Shown piece by piece: positions 18,303 to 27,143 of a DNA stretch of 57,381 nucleotides (position 1 is its first letter; every line of letters begins with the position of its first letter). The translations under genes were made by a program, and so were the position numbers. A model generated the notes under the pieces. The model saw nothing but the letters and a program-made list of their open reading frames with translations. It was not told the DNA's origin and did not search any database. The DNA comes from Sphingomonadales bacterium (GTDB taxonomy: Bacteria > Pseudomonadota > Alphaproteobacteria > Sphingomonadales > Sphingomonadaceae). The stretch lies in the NCBI GenBank assembly GCA_025356275.1, contig JANXUK010000074.1, positions 1-57,381 of the forward strand, read 5' to 3'.

Positions 18303-18797
18303 ATGGACAAGAGCAGGAATTCGGGAAAGCGCGCGCATAGCCCCGCACGCACGTTCTGGCAATCATGGCGCCAATCATGGCGCCAGTCATGGTGGGGGTG
18401 CGTGGGGGCATTGGCGCTGATCGGGGGCGCACCCGTGCTGGCGGTGCCGGGCGGAGAAATCGCCACCGCGCATCGCGGCGCGTGGGTCTGCGAGCTGCCC
18501 GGGGACGCGATGGGCACCGCCGGGGTGCATCAACCCGCGTTGGATTTCCGCATCGTCCACGGCTCAACCTATGTGGTTCGGGCGGGGCGCGGCAGCTATC
18601 TGCTGACCGGCAAGCTAATGGTGATGACCAGCGGGCCGCGCAAGGGCGAGCGCTGGCATGTGATCAGCGACGATTTCATGCGGCGGATGCTGCCCGATGG
18701 CAGCGACAGCGATCTGCGCTGTGTACGCGGCGTGGCCAACAATACCACCGCGCAGGAGCTTAACGCCGCGCGCGCGCTTAACCCCGCGCGGCCTTGA
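18303..18797 (+). CDS. Secreted or membrane-anchored hypothetical protein with QSWR repeats
   Basis: No family is recognised. The 164-residue product starts with a basic stretch, then a tandem [12 protein letters not shown] segment at about residues 20-31, then a hydrophobic stretch ending [11 protein letters not shown] that looks like a signal peptide or anchor. The rest is a compact domain with two cysteines (WVCELPG and DLRCVRG) that could form a disulfide. The ATG at 18294 is an alternative start. It is divergent from efp and overlaps the 3' end of thiE by 20 bp, tail to tail. Confidence 0.6.
   Translation: MDKSRNSGKRAHSPARTFWQSWRQSWRQSWWGCVGALALIGGAPVLAVPGGEIATAHRGAWVCELPGDAMGTAGVHQPALDFRIVHGSTYVVRAGRGSYLLTGKLMVMTSGPRKGERWHVISDDFMRRMLPDGSDSDLRCVRGVANNTTAQELNAARALNPARP
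18360..18395 (+). repeat. Three 12-bp tandem repeats
   Basis: CAATCATGGCGC occurs twice exactly (18360-18371 and 18372-18383), followed by a diverged third unit CAGTCATGGTGG. They encode [12 protein letters not shown] just before the hydrophobic segment of the protein at 18303. The period is a multiple of three, so copy-number change would keep the frame. Confidence 0.8.
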
Positions 18798-19476
18798 TCG
18801 CGGCGACAAGGGCGTGGAGGTTGGCGACCTCATCGCCCATCCACACCGCGCCCGACACCGCGATGAAATCGGCGCCGGCGCGGACCAGAGGCGCGCAATT
18901 GGCGGGCGTAATGCCACCGATCGCCACGCAGGGAATCTCGAACAACGATTGCCACCAGGTCAGCGTGTCGGGCTCTGCGGTGTGTTCGGTCAGCTTGGTT
19001 TCGGTGGGATAGAACGCCCCGAACGCGACGTAATCGGCCCCCGCCTCGCCCGCTTCCATTGCCAGGTGGCGGCTGGCGTGGCAGGTGACGCCGATCTGGG
19101 CCTGCTTGCCCAACCGTTCGCGCGCATCGGCGACGGTGCCATCCGATTGGCCGATGTGAACGCCATCGGCGCCGAGGCGTTTGGCCAGGCTGATCGAATC
19201 ATTGACGATAAAGGCGGTTTCGGCCGCCTCGCAAAGCTTTTGCAGCGGCTCGGCCAGACGCGCGGCGGCGTGCTCGTCGATGTCCTTGACCCGCATCTGG
19301 AACGCCGCAACCGCGCCAGTATCCAACGCGCGGGCCAGCCGGTCGGAAAACGCCCCCGACACGTCCAGCGGCGAGATCAGGTATATCTGACACTTGCGCT
19401 GGCGGTCCGCATTGAGCAGGACCGAGGCCAAAGGGCTTTCTGGCGGGCTTTCGGGGGGCGTGTATTCATCAGACAT
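18778..19476 (-). CDS. thiE: Thiamine phosphate synthase family protein ThiE
   Basis: ThiE couples HMP pyrophosphate with thiazole phosphate to give thiamine phosphate. The 232-residue TIM barrel shows VNDSISLAKRLGADGVHIGQSD (pyrophosphate and Mg site), GVTCHASRH and the phosphate-binding VAIGGITPANCAPLVRAGADFIAVSGAVW. The first 30 residues are a weakly conserved extension. It stands alone, with no other thi gene nearby, and some stand-alone members are TenI-like. The C-terminal codons overlap the convergent gene at 18303. Confidence 0.88.
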   Translation of the reverse strand: MSDEYTPPESPPESPLASVLLNADRQRKCQIYLISPLDVSGAFSDRLARALDTGAVAAFQMRVKDIDEHAAARLAEPLQKLCEAAETAFIVNDSISLAKRLGADGVHIGQSDGTVADARERLGKQAQIGVTCHASRHLAMEAGEAGADYVAFGAFYPTETKLTEHTAEPDTLTWWQSLFEIPCVAIGGITPANCAPLVRAGADFIAVSGAVWMGDEVANLHALVAAIKAARG

Positions 19477-19530
19477 CCTGGCGCCCTAGCCTTATGCGGC
19501 CAGAGCGCCAAGCGCTTGCGTCACGCAGCA

Positions 19531-19746
19531 TCAATTGCCGACCGAATTGCCCGCCTTCTTCGCAGCGTCGCCAACATTGTTAGCCGCATTTTCGATCGCA
19601 TTGTTCTTCGCGACCGAGCTGCCGGATTGCTGGCTATAGAAAAACAGCCCGCCGACAACCGCGATCAACAGCAACAGCGCGATAAACCACATCGCTCCGC
19701 CGCCACCTTCGCGAATGATAGTGGTGTTGGGTTCGTCGCTCATCAT
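19531..19746 (-). CDS. Small single-span membrane protein
   Basis: This 71-residue protein has one hydrophobic helix (about residues 19-37) between a short charged N-terminus and an Ala/Asn/Lys-rich tail (NNAIENAANNVGDAAKK). It resembles many small sphingomonad membrane proteins of unknown function. Met2 is an equally good start. It sits between thiE and the aldolase gene, all on the minus strand. Confidence 0.65.
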   Translation of the reverse strand: MMSDEPNTTIIREGGGGAMWFIALLLLIAVVGGLFFYSQQSGSSVAKNNAIENAANNVGDAAKKAGNSVGN

Positions 19747-19805
19747 GTCTCTCCTACAAGGCCCAAGGGCATGCGGAGGAAACGGAAAAGCAGCGATGCG
19801 GTTCC

Positions 19806-20717
19806 CTATTCCTTGTCCTTGTAAATCCGCACCAGCTTGGCCAGCATCGCCAGCGCCTCTTCGCGCGGACGCTGGAAGGTGTTGCGGCCGATGATCGAGC
19901 CGTTGCCGCCGCCATCGCGGATGTCGCGCGCGTCCTGATAGACCGCGTCAGCGCCCTTAGCCGCCCCGCCCGAGAACACCACGATCCGCCGCCCGGCAAA
20001 GCAGCTTTGCACGACGTGTGCGACGCGGCTGGCCTGGGTCGAGCCGTCGATTCCCTCATAGAGCTTCTTGGCTTCGGCCTGTTCGATATGCGCCGAGGGT
20101 AGCTTCACCTTGATGATATGCGCGCCCAGCAAGGCCGCCATATGCGCGGCATAGGCCCCGACATCGAAGGCCAGCTCGCCCGATTTGGGCAGGTTGCCGC
20201 CGCGCGGATAGGACCAGATGACGGTGGCGATGCCGACCGAGGCCGCCTCGGCGCGCATTTCGCGGATTTCCTCCATCAACTCAAAGCAATCGTCGCTGCC
20301 CGGATAGATCGTGAAGCCAATGGCAGCCGCGCCCAGCCGCAGCGCGTCATCGACCCCGCCGGTCACCGCCTGATTGGCGCCCCCTGCCCAGGAGTTCGAC
20401 GAATTGACCTTGAGGATCGTGGGGATCTGGCCAGCATATTGGTCGGCCCCCGCCTCCAGCATGCCAAGCGGCGCGGCATAGGCCGAGAGGCCCGCGTCAA
20501 TCGCAATCTGGTAATGATACAGCGGATCATACGCCGCCGGATTGGGCGCAAACGACCGCGCCGGGCCATGTTCAAAACCCTGGTCCACCGGCAAGATCAC
20601 CAGCTTGCCGGTCCCGCCCAGCTTGCCCTGCATCAGGATGCGATGCAGATTGGCTTTCACCCCGGGATTATCCGATTGGTAGTGGCTGAGGATTTTTTGA
20701 ACGGTGCGGGTGGTCAT
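19806..20717 (-). CDS. Class I fructose-bisphosphate aldolase (DhnA type)
   Basis: The enzyme cleaves fructose-1,6-bisphosphate through a Schiff-base lysine. The 303-residue sequence belongs to the archaeal/DhnA class I group (FbaB-like), shown by LVILPVDQGFEHGPARSF, IIKVKLPSAHIEQAE (with the catalytic Lys) and IVVFSGGAAKGADAVYQDARDI. It is separated from the tkt-gap-pgk set by 170 bp that hold a CTAG-bounded repeat, so it probably has its own promoter. A Shine-Dalgarno AGGAG precedes the ATG. Confidence 0.93.
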   Translation of the reverse strand: MTTRTVQKILSHYQSDNPGVKANLHRILMQGKLGGTGKLVILPVDQGFEHGPARSFAPNPAAYDPLYHYQIAIDAGLSAYAAPLGMLEAGADQYAGQIPTILKVNSSNSWAGGANQAVTGGVDDALRLGAAAIGFTIYPGSDDCFELMEEIREMRAEAASVGIATVIWSYPRGGNLPKSGELAFDVGAYAAHMAALLGAHIIKVKLPSAHIEQAEAKKLYEGIDGSTQASRVAHVVQSCFAGRRIVVFSGGAAKGADAVYQDARDIRDGGGNGSIIGRNTFQRPREEALAMLAKLVRIYKDKE

Positions 20718-20775
20718 GTCGGACTCCTGATTGTTAGCTTATCGTAAATATAGAGCATTTCCTTGGCGTGTCGCT

Positions 20776-20839
20776 CTAGTGGATTGATTTGCCTCTGCCC
20801 TTGCCGAACTGGATGCAAATGTCGGAAACGGACCACTAG
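20776..20839. repeat. CTAG-bounded hairpin element F (hybrid)
   Basis: This element starts CTAGTGGATTGATTT like the elements at 29277 and 32394. From GCCTCTGC onward it matches the element at 32487, ending GCAAATGTCGG-AAACG-GACCACTAG. The outer arms pair only as CTAGTGG/CC-ACTAG, so it looks like a recombinant of two subtypes. It lies between the 78-aa gene and the aldolase gene. The 20718-20887 gap holds no gene, but a further AGAGC/GCTCT hairpin sits at about 20751-20776. Confidence 0.8.
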
Positions 20840-20887
20840 CGTTCTTTTTTGCCTTCGACGCAACGTGTGTGTTCCAGCGCACCTTGG

Positions 20888-21124
20888 TCATAAAGAGATG
20901 TAAAAGTTAGCGGTCCGTGCTCTGACATATTTCGTGAAAGGCCATTTTAGCGAGTGGCTAAAGCGAGCGGCTAAAAGGCCATCGGGAAAGTCGTCGTCTC
21001 GGAGCATCATCAGATGCATCGCGGCCCAATACATTCGTTGCCATCCGGGCGCAAAGGAAGTTGCCAGCGTATCGATTGCTGCACCAAATTTCTGCCGCGC
21101 GTAATCGTATCGGCTAACGGTCAT
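20888..21124 (-). CDS. Hypothetical 78-aa protein coupled to pgk
   Basis: No family is recognised. The ATG at 21124 overlaps the pgk stop by four bases (ATGA), which strongly suggests translational coupling and a real gene. The product is soluble, rich in aromatic residues and Met ([21 protein letters not shown]), and ends in [14 protein letters not shown]. Longer versions starting within pgk are not needed. The last dozen residues fall in AT-richer DNA next to a repeat-bearing gap, so the C-terminus may have been altered. Confidence 0.6.
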   Translation of the reverse strand: MTVSRYDYARQKFGAAIDTLATSFAPGWQRMYWAAMHLMMLRDDDFPDGLLAARFSHSLKWPFTKYVRARTANFYISL

Positions 21125-22320
21125 TGCTCCAGCGCCTTCACCCCCGGCAGTTCGCGCCCCTCCATCCATTCAAGGAACGCGCCGCCGGCGGTTGAGATAT
21201 AGCTGAAATCGCCCGCCACCCCGGCATGGTGCAGCGCCGCAACGGTATCGCCGCCGCCCGCCACCGAGATCAGCGAGCCCTCACGAGTCAGCGCCGCTGC
21301 GGTGCGGGCCAGCGCGACCGTGGCCTCGTCGAAGGGCACCGTTTCGAACGCACCCAGCGGTCCGTTCCACACCAGTGTGCGGCAGGTTTTGAGGACATCG
21401 CCCAGAGCCTCGACCGCCGGTGCGCCGATGTCGAGGATCATCTCGTCGCCAGCGACCTCATGCACGTTGCAGCGGCGCAAGCTGGGCGGGTTGGCGGCGA
21501 ATTCTTTCGACACCACCACATCATAGGGCAGATGCACCGTGCAGCCGGCGGCCTCTGCCGCGTCCAGAATCGCTTCGGCAGTGGCGGCCAGATCATGCTC
21601 GCACAGGCTTTTGCCGACATCGACGCCGCGCGCCGCCAGAAACGTGTTGGCCATGCCGCCGCCGATGATCAGGTGATCGACCTTTGTGACCAGATGCCTC
21701 AGCACGTCGAGCTTGGACGAAACCTTGGCGCCACCGACCACCGCCGCGACCGGCTTCTCCGGCTGGCCCAGCGCTCGTTCCAGCGCCTCCAGCTCGGCCT
21801 GCATCGAGCGGCCGGCATAGGCGGGGAGCAGATGCGCGAGGCCCTCGGTGCTGGCATGCGCACGGTGCGCGGCGGAGAAGGCATCGTTGACATAGAGATC
21901 GGCATCGGCGGCGATAGCGCGGGCCAGTTCGGGATCATTGCCCTCCTCGCCGGGCCAGAAGCGGGTGTTTTCGAGGCAGGCGATGTCGCCCGGACGCATG
22001 ATACCCGCCGCTTGATGCACCACTGGCCCGGCGATCTCGGGCACGAACATCACCTCGCGCCCCATCACCTTTTCCACCGCGCCGATCACCATGCTCAGCG
22101 ACTGGTCGGAGCGGCGCGCGCCCTTGGGACGGCCGAAATGCGCCAGCAATAGCACCTTGGCGCCCTTGGCCGACAATTCCAGAATGGTCGGCGCGGCAGC
22201 GCGGATGCGGCTGTCCTCCGTCACCCGCCCGTCCGCCATCGGCAGGTTGAAATCGACGCGGACGAGCGCGACCTTGCCGGCAATATCGCCGAGGTCGTCA
22301 AGGGTGCGGAATTTGGTCAT
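21121..22320 (-). CDS. pgk: Phosphoglycerate kinase
   Basis: PGK interconverts 1,3-bisphosphoglycerate plus ADP with 3-phosphoglycerate plus ATP. The 399 residues show RVDFNLPM, the basic-patch [19 protein letters not shown] and the nucleotide loop [12 protein letters not shown]. The start at 22320 (MTKFRTLDD) matches the family; an upstream ATG reading lies within the gap intergenic region. The order tkt-gap-pgk on one strand with short spacings indicates a glycolytic/pentose-phosphate operon. Confidence 0.96.
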   Translation of the reverse strand: MTKFRTLDDLGDIAGKVALVRVDFNLPMADGRVTEDSRIRAAAPTILELSAKGAKVLLLAHFGRPKGARRSDQSLSMVIGAVEKVMGREVMFVPEIAGPVVHQAAGIMRPGDIACLENTRFWPGEEGNDPELARAIAADADLYVNDAFSAAHRAHASTEGLAHLLPAYAGRSMQAELEALERALGQPEKPVAAVVGGAKVSSKLDVLRHLVTKVDHLIIGGGMANTFLAARGVDVGKSLCEHDLAATAEAILDAAEAAGCTVHLPYDVVVSKEFAANPPSLRRCNVHEVAGDEMILDIGAPAVEALGDVLKTCRTLVWNGPLGAFETVPFDEATVALARTAAALTREGSLISVAGGGDTVAALHHAGVAGDFSYISTAGGAFLEWMEGRELPGVKALEQ

Positions 22321-22337
22321 CTTAGCCGCTGCTCCGC

Positions 22338-23345
22338 TTACAAAAGGCCCGCCATCACGCCGGCCGTATCGATCATCCGGTTGGAGAAGCCCCATTCGTT
22401 GTCATACCAGCTGAGCACGCGGACCAGTTTGCCCTCCAGCACCGAGGTTTCCAGCGAATCGACGCTTGACGAGGCCGGATCGTGGTTGAAATCTATGCTG
22501 ACCAGCGGGTCCGTGACATAGGCCAGCACGCCCTTCAGCGGGCCATCGGCAGCGGCCTTCAGCGCGGCGTTGATTTCGGCGACACTGGTGTCGCGCTTCG
22601 GCGTGAAGGTCAGGTCGACCACCGAGACGTTCGGCGTGGGCACCCGGATCGCCGAACCGTCGAGCTTGCCCTTGAGCTCGGGCAGGACTTCGCCCACCGC
22701 GCGCGCGGCGCCAGTGGTGGTGGGGATCATACTCATCGCGGCGGCGCGGGCACGGCGCATATCGGGGTGGATCTGGTCGAGGATCTTCTGATCGTTGGTA
22801 TAGGAATGGATCGTGGTCATCAGCCCGCGCTCGATCCCCACGGTGTTGTTCAGGACCATCGCGATCGGCGCGAGGCAATTGGTGGTGCAGCTGGCGTTGG
22901 ACACGATCTTGTGGGCGGCGGTCAGCTTGTCGTGGTTGACGCCGTAGACCACGGTCAGGTCCACGCCCTTGGCAGGCGCGGAGATCAGCACACGCTTGGC
23001 GCCGGCGGTCAGGTGCTTGCCGGCGCTGGCGGCGTCGGTGAAGAAGCCGGTGCATTCAAGCGCGATGTCGATGCCATTGGCCGCATGCGGCAGGTTGGCG
23101 GGGTCACGCTCGGCGGTGACCTGGATGCGCTTGCCGTTGACGACGATGTCCTGGCCATCGACCTCAACCGTGCCATGGAAGGTGCCATGGACGCTGTCAC
23201 GCTTGAACAACAGCGCGTTGGACTGCGCATCGGCCAGGTCGTTGATCGAGACCAGCTCCAGCCCGCAATCGGGGCGCTCCAGAATGGCGCGGGCGACGTT
23301 GCGGCCGATGCGGCCAAACCCGTTGATCGCTACTTTGACAGCCAT
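22338..23345 (-). CDS. gap: Glyceraldehyde-3-phosphate dehydrogenase, type I
   Basis: This 335-residue phosphorylating GAPDH has the NAD-binding [13 protein letters not shown] at the start, the catalytic cysteine in [12 protein letters not shown], and the C-terminal [13 protein letters not shown]. It lies 12 bp downstream of tkt and 17 bp upstream of pgk. Coenzyme preference is not certain from sequence; Asn-Asp at the end of the second strand (SINDLAD) is usual for NAD-type enzymes. Confidence 0.96.
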   Translation of the reverse strand: MAVKVAINGFGRIGRNVARAILERPDCGLELVSINDLADAQSNALLFKRDSVHGTFHGTVEVDGQDIVVNGKRIQVTAERDPANLPHAANGIDIALECTGFFTDAASAGKHLTAGAKRVLISAPAKGVDLTVVYGVNHDKLTAAHKIVSNASCTTNCLAPIAMVLNNTVGIERGLMTTIHSYTNDQKILDQIHPDMRRARAAAMSMIPTTTGAARAVGEVLPELKGKLDGSAIRVPTPNVSVVDLTFTPKRDTSVAEINAALKAAADGPLKGVLAYVTDPLVSIDFNHDPASSSVDSLETSVLEGKLVRVLSWYDNEWGFSNRMIDTAGVMAGLL

Positions 23346-23357
23346 ATGCGTAACTCC

Positions 23358-25373
23358 TCAGTTGGTTTGCAGCGCCGCAATGATGCGCGGCAGGATCTTG
23401 GCGGCGGTCAGGCCGAAGTAATCGTAGAGCACCTCGGCCGGGGCAGACGCACCGAAGCGGTCGATGCCGATGGTGATACCTCCCGAGCCGGTAATGCGCT
23501 CCCACCCCAGTGTCACGCCGGCCTCGATCGAGACCATTAGCGGGCCCTGCGGCAGCACGCTGTCGCGATAGGCGGCGTCCTGCGCGAAGAAGCGTGACAT
23601 CGAGGGCATCGACACCACATCGGCACCCAGCCCATGCTCCTCCAGCAGATCGGCCACCGATACCGCCAGCGACACCTCGGACCCCGTCGCCACCAGCACC
23701 ACACGGCGCGCGGCATTGGCGGTGCGCAGCGTATAGCCGCCCTTCGCGCTCAGCATCTCACCGCTGGTCCGCAGTTGCGGCAGGTTCTGGCGGGTCAGCG
23801 CCAGCACAGAAGGCCCGTCGCGATTTTCAATCGCCAGCTGCCAGCATTCGGCGGTCTCGATGATGTCGGCCGGGCGGAACACTTCGAGGCCGGGGATCAG
23901 GCGCAGGCTCATCACCTGTTCGATCGGCTGATGCGTCGGCCCGTCCTCGCCCACGCCAATGCTGTCATGCGTCAGCACATAGATCACCCGCGCCCGCTGG
24001 ATCGCCGAGAGCCGGATCGCGTTGCGGCAATAATCGGAGAAGATCAGGAATGTGCCGCCATAAGGGATGATCCCCCCGTGCAGCGCCATGCCGTTCATCG
24101 CCGCCGCCATGCCAAACTCGCGGATGCCGTAATAGACATAGCGCCCGGCGTAATTCTCTGGGGTCAGCGGCGCGGTGGCCTTGGTTTTGGTGAGATTCGA
24201 GCCGGTCAGGTCCGCCGATCCGCCCAGCAGTTCGGGGATGATCGGGGTCAGCACGTCGAGCGCCATCTCGCTGGCCTTGCGGGTCGCCACCTTTTGCGAT
24301 CCGGTCAGCCAGCCCTCGAACGCCGCTGCGCCATTGTCACCAGTCGGGAGGTCGCCGGCCATGCGGCGTGCGAATTCAGCGCCGCGCGGGTCGGCTGCGG
24401 CGCGGGTTGCCCACGCGGCGTGTGCGGCGGCGCCGGGTGCGGCCAGGCTGCGCCAGTCGGCGAGGATGTCCTCGGGGATCACGAAAGGCGCTGCGGTCCA
24501 GCCGAGGGCCACGCGGGCGGCGGCGATTTCTTCGGCGCCGAGCGGGCTGCCGTGTACGTTATGTGTGCCCTGCTTGTTCGGCGCGCCCTTGCCGATGACG
24601 GTGCGGCAGGCGACCAGCGAGGGGCGCGGGTCGGCCACGGCCTCGGCAATGGCGCGGACGATGTCGGCGCTGTCATGCCCGTCGCAGGCCGCGACGTGCC
24701 AGCCGGAGGCGGTGTAGCGGGCCGGGATGTCCTCGCTGGTGGAAAGCGATGCGGCGCCGTCGATGGTGATACGGTTATCGTCCCACAGCACGGTCAGCCG
24801 GCCGAGCTTGAGATGACCGGCGAGGCCGATCGCCTCATGGTTGATCCCCTCCATCAGGCAGCCATCGCCGGCAATCACCCAAGTACGATGGTCAACCAGA
24901 TCGCCACCGAAATCGGCGTTCAGATGCCGCTCGGCCAGCGCCATACCCACCGCCATCGCCAGCCCCTGCCCCAGCGGCCCGGTGGTGCATTCGATGCCGG
25001 GCAGCTCGAAATTCTCAGGGTGGCCAGCGCACGGGCTGTGCAGCTGGCGGAAGTTGGCGATATCGGCCATGGTCGGCGCGGCATAGCCGGTCAGGTGCAG
25101 CACCGCATAGGCCAACATTGAGCCATGCCCCGCGGAAAGCACGAAACGGTCCCGGTCCGGCCATTTCGGCGCGGCGGGGTCGAATTTCAGGAACTGCGAC
25201 CACAGCACCGCCGCGACATCGGCCATGCCCATCGGCATGCCGGGGTGGCCGCTGTTCGCCGCCTGCACCGCATCCATCGCCAGCGCGCGAATCGCATTGG
25301 CCATCGGGGTCAGACGCTGAGCGCTCAGGTCCGCAGGAGGAGCGACAGCAGGATGGGCGAGATCGGAATGCAT
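23358..25373 (-). CDS. tkt: Transketolase
   Basis: Transketolase moves two-carbon ketol units in the pentose-phosphate pathway with thiamine diphosphate and Mg2+. At 671 residues it has the normal size. Motifs include NSGHPGMPMGMA, GHGSMLAY, GDGCLMEG (ThDP) and the C-terminal HDSIGVGEDGPTHQPIEQ. The ATG at 25373 is preceded by GGGAG; the open frame continues further upstream but has no family support. It heads the tkt-gap-pgk set and is divergent from the 59-aa gene and zapA. Confidence 0.96.
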   Translation of the reverse strand: MHSDLAHPAVAPPADLSAQRLTPMANAIRALAMDAVQAANSGHPGMPMGMADVAAVLWSQFLKFDPAAPKWPDRDRFVLSAGHGSMLAYAVLHLTGYAAPTMADIANFRQLHSPCAGHPENFELPGIECTTGPLGQGLAMAVGMALAERHLNADFGGDLVDHRTWVIAGDGCLMEGINHEAIGLAGHLKLGRLTVLWDDNRITIDGAASLSTSEDIPARYTASGWHVAACDGHDSADIVRAIAEAVADPRPSLVACRTVIGKGAPNKQGTHNVHGSPLGAEEIAAARVALGWTAAPFVIPEDILADWRSLAAPGAAAHAAWATRAAADPRGAEFARRMAGDLPTGDNGAAAFEGWLTGSQKVATRKASEMALDVLTPIIPELLGGSADLTGSNLTKTKATAPLTPENYAGRYVYYGIREFGMAAAMNGMALHGGIIPYGGTFLIFSDYCRNAIRLSAIQRARVIYVLTHDSIGVGEDGPTHQPIEQVMSLRLIPGLEVFRPADIIETAECWQLAIENRDGPSVLALTRQNLPQLRTSGEMLSAKGGYTLRTANAARRVVLVATGSEVSLAVSVADLLEEHGLGADVVSMPSMSRFFAQDAAYRDSVLPQGPLMVSIEAGVTLGWERITGSGGITIGIDRFGASAPAEVLYDYFGLTAAKILPRIIAALQTN

Positions 25374-25556
25374 CTGGCAGGCTCCCGGCTGAACGAGCGT
25401 AGGGCGCGATTCCCCTTTGCGCTCCTTGCGGCGCTCCTTTGCGGATGGGCTCGCCCCCGTCAAGGCGGCGCGGTGCCGATTGGGCGATGGCCGGGGTGCG
25501 AGATGCGCCGCCGGAGCCCTTTTGCAATTTACATTGATGTGGGTTAGGCAACCGGC

Positions 25557-25736
25557 ATGGGTGATGGTGACCAACAGCAGCAGCTGGCACGGATCGATGC
25601 CGCGCTGGCACGGATCGAGGCGGCGGCGACGCATCCGCGCCCCGATGACGCCGCGCATGCCCGTCTGCGCGCGGCGGTAGGCGGGGCTCTGGCCCGACTC
25701 GATATGCTGATCACGGCGCAGGAGGGCGCGGCTTGA
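25557..25736 (+). CDS. Small 59-aa protein preceding zapA
   Basis: The frame starts with ATG at 25557 and its stop overlaps the zapA start (TTGA). The product is Ala/Arg-rich and helical, with two near-repeats of LARIDAALARIEAA and a later ALARLDMLI, giving a heptad-like pattern suited to a short coiled coil. No family name is offered. The overlap with zapA and good codon use support it as real. By inference it may act with ZapA, itself a coiled-coil division protein. Confidence 0.6.
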   Translation: MGDGDQQQQLARIDAALARIEAAATHPRPDDAAHARLRAAVGGALARLDMLITAQEGAA

Positions 25737-26053
25737 GCAATCTGATGCTTACCATCGGCGGCCGTGATTATGGCATTGCCTGCGCGCCGGGCGAGGAGGC
25801 GCGGATCGCGATGCTGGGCGCCGCCATCGACGCGCGCATCGCCGCGCTGCCCGGCGGGGCCAAGCAGGGCGAGGCGCGCTGTCTGCTCTATGCCGCGCTG
25901 TTGCTGGCCGATGAATTGCACGAGGCGCGCGCCGGGGCGGTGCCCCCTCTCCCCGCCAATAGCACGCTTGCCGCCCATGGCGCCTTGGCCGCGATTGCGC
26001 AAAGGCTGGAAAATATCGCAGCACACCTTGAGGAAGCCGGCCAGAGCGCCTAA
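25733..26053 (+). CDS. zapA: Cell division protein ZapA
   Basis: ZapA bundles FtsZ filaments at the division site. The 106 residues match the family: an N-terminal LTIGGRDYGIACAPGEEARI, then a helical dimerisation region (LLYAALLLADELHEA) and a C-terminal coiled coil (IAQRLENIAAHLEEA). Translation most likely starts at TTG 25733 (giving MSNLMLTIGG), overlapping the stop of the 59-aa gene. An ATG at 25745 is the alternative. The order zapA, 6S RNA, fthC is widely conserved in proteobacteria. Confidence 0.9.
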   Translation: MSNLMLTIGGRDYGIACAPGEEARIAMLGAAIDARIAALPGGAKQGEARCLLYAALLLADELHEARAGAVPPLPANSTLAAHGALAAIAQRLENIAAHLEEAGQSA

Positions 26054-26094
26054 GTTGATGGTGACGGGTACTGCCCGGTGCGCGCCGCATGAAA

Positions 26095-26247
26095 ATCCCT
26101 GAGGCTATAAGCAATCCTAGGGGGCTGTCTCTGGCTGAATTCCGGTTTGGCACACATGGTCCCCACCTGACGAAATGTCGTCAGAGGATTTCCCGGCACA
26201 CGGCCCATGGTGGTCCCGTCACCCGATTTGCAGGCGCTCCGATGGGG
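26095..26247 (+). ncRNA. ssrS: Probable 6S RNA
   Basis: The 250-bp gap between zapA and fthC is the classic place for 6S RNA, which binds the housekeeping RNA polymerase. Visible structure fits: a closing stem of CCC-T-GAG (from about 26097) with CTC-CGAT-GGGG (to 26247), and an apical hairpin CTGACGA-AATG-TCGTCAG at 26167-26184. Between them lie largely unpaired flanks suggesting the open central bubble. Ends are approximate. After it, GCGCTCC (26234-26240) can also pair with GGAGCGC (26293-26299) ahead of five T residues, a possible terminator just before fthC. Assignment rests on position plus hand folding. Confidence 0.6.
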
Positions 26248-26303
26248 CAGGTGCCCGAGTGGCCTGGCCCGATTGACCTGAACCCGATCTTTGGAGCGCG
26301 TTT

Positions 26304-26897
26304 TTGAGCGATATTAGACGGATCGATGCCAGGCAGGGCCTGCGTAGCAAACTGCGCGCGGCGCGGCGGGCGCATGTCGCCGCGCTGCCAGCCGCTACCC
26401 GCGCGCTGGTGATGATGCGGCCGCCGGGGGCTGTAGCCGATCTGGCGCCGGCTGACGCGGTGGTGGGCCTGTATCATGCCACCGGGGATGAGGCCCCGAC
26501 GCGGTCCTATGCCAAATGGCTGAGCGAGAATGGGCGGCGGCTGGCTTTACCGTGGTTTGCGGCGAGGGGTGAGGCGATGCACTTTCGCGAATGGCTTGAT
26601 CCCTATAGCGACGATGCGCTGGTGGCGGGGCCGTATGGCGCCTTGCAGCCGGGCGATGATGCGGCGGAATTGGTGCCGGAGGTGGCGTTTGTGCCGTTGC
26701 TGGGCTTTACTGCGGGGGGCGATCGGCTGGGGCAAGGCGGCGGGCATTATGACCGCTGGCTGGCAGCGCATCCGGGGGTGACGGCGCTGGGGCTGGCGTG
26801 GGATTGCCAGCTGGTTGATGCCCTGCCGCTGGAGCCGCATGACCGGATGATGGACGCCGTGATCACGCCGACGCGCCTGTACCGAAGGGACGCCTGA
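26304..26897 (+). CDS. fthC: 5-formyltetrahydrofolate cyclo-ligase
   Basis: The enzyme converts 5-formyl-THF to 5,10-methenyl-THF using ATP. The 197 residues include the basic N-terminal SKLRAARRAHVAALPA, the substrate region VPLLGFTAGGDRLGQGGGHYDRWLA and VGLAWDCQLVD-like C-terminal ALGLAWDCQLVDALPLEPHD. Translation appears to begin at TTG 26304. It overlaps the DUF2842 gene by one base (TGATG). The pairing with upstream 6S RNA is a common arrangement. Confidence 0.92.
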   Translation: MSDIRRIDARQGLRSKLRAARRAHVAALPAATRALVMMRPPGAVADLAPADAVVGLYHATGDEAPTRSYAKWLSENGRRLALPWFAARGEAMHFREWLDPYSDDALVAGPYGALQPGDDAAELVPEVAFVPLLGFTAGGDRLGQGGGHYDRWLAAHPGVTALGLAWDCQLVDALPLEPHDRMMDAVITPTRLYRRDA

Positions 26898-27112
26898 TGC
26901 GCCGTGAGCCGAGTTGGCGGATACCCGTGGGGGTGCTGGCGCTGATCGCCGCGCTGCTGGCCTATGGCGCGGTGCTGTCGCATTTTCTGGGGCCGCTGAT
27001 CGCGGGGTGGCCGGTGCTGTTGCAGGTGCCGGTGTATCTGGTGCTGGGGGTGATCTGGCTGCCGCCGCTGCGGCGCTATATGATCTGGATGGAGACGGGG
27101 CGCTGGGGTTAA
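26897..27112 (+). CDS. DUF2842 family small membrane protein
   Basis: The 71-residue protein has two hydrophobic helices (about residues 9-32 and 38-56), a basic N-terminus and the ending RRYMIWMETGRWG, characteristic of DUF2842. The function is unknown. The start overlaps the fthC stop by one base, so the two are translationally coupled. Confidence 0.85.
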   Translation: MRREPSWRIPVGVLALIAALLAYGAVLSHFLGPLIAGWPVLLQVPVYLVLGVIWLPPLRRYMIWMETGRWG

Positions 27113-27143
27113 CCAGCGCCACCGTTTCGAATAAATCCCCAAG

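Noticed and set aside
23634-25121. A 495-codon plus-strand open frame
   Set aside because: It is antisense to transketolase, with no known motif.
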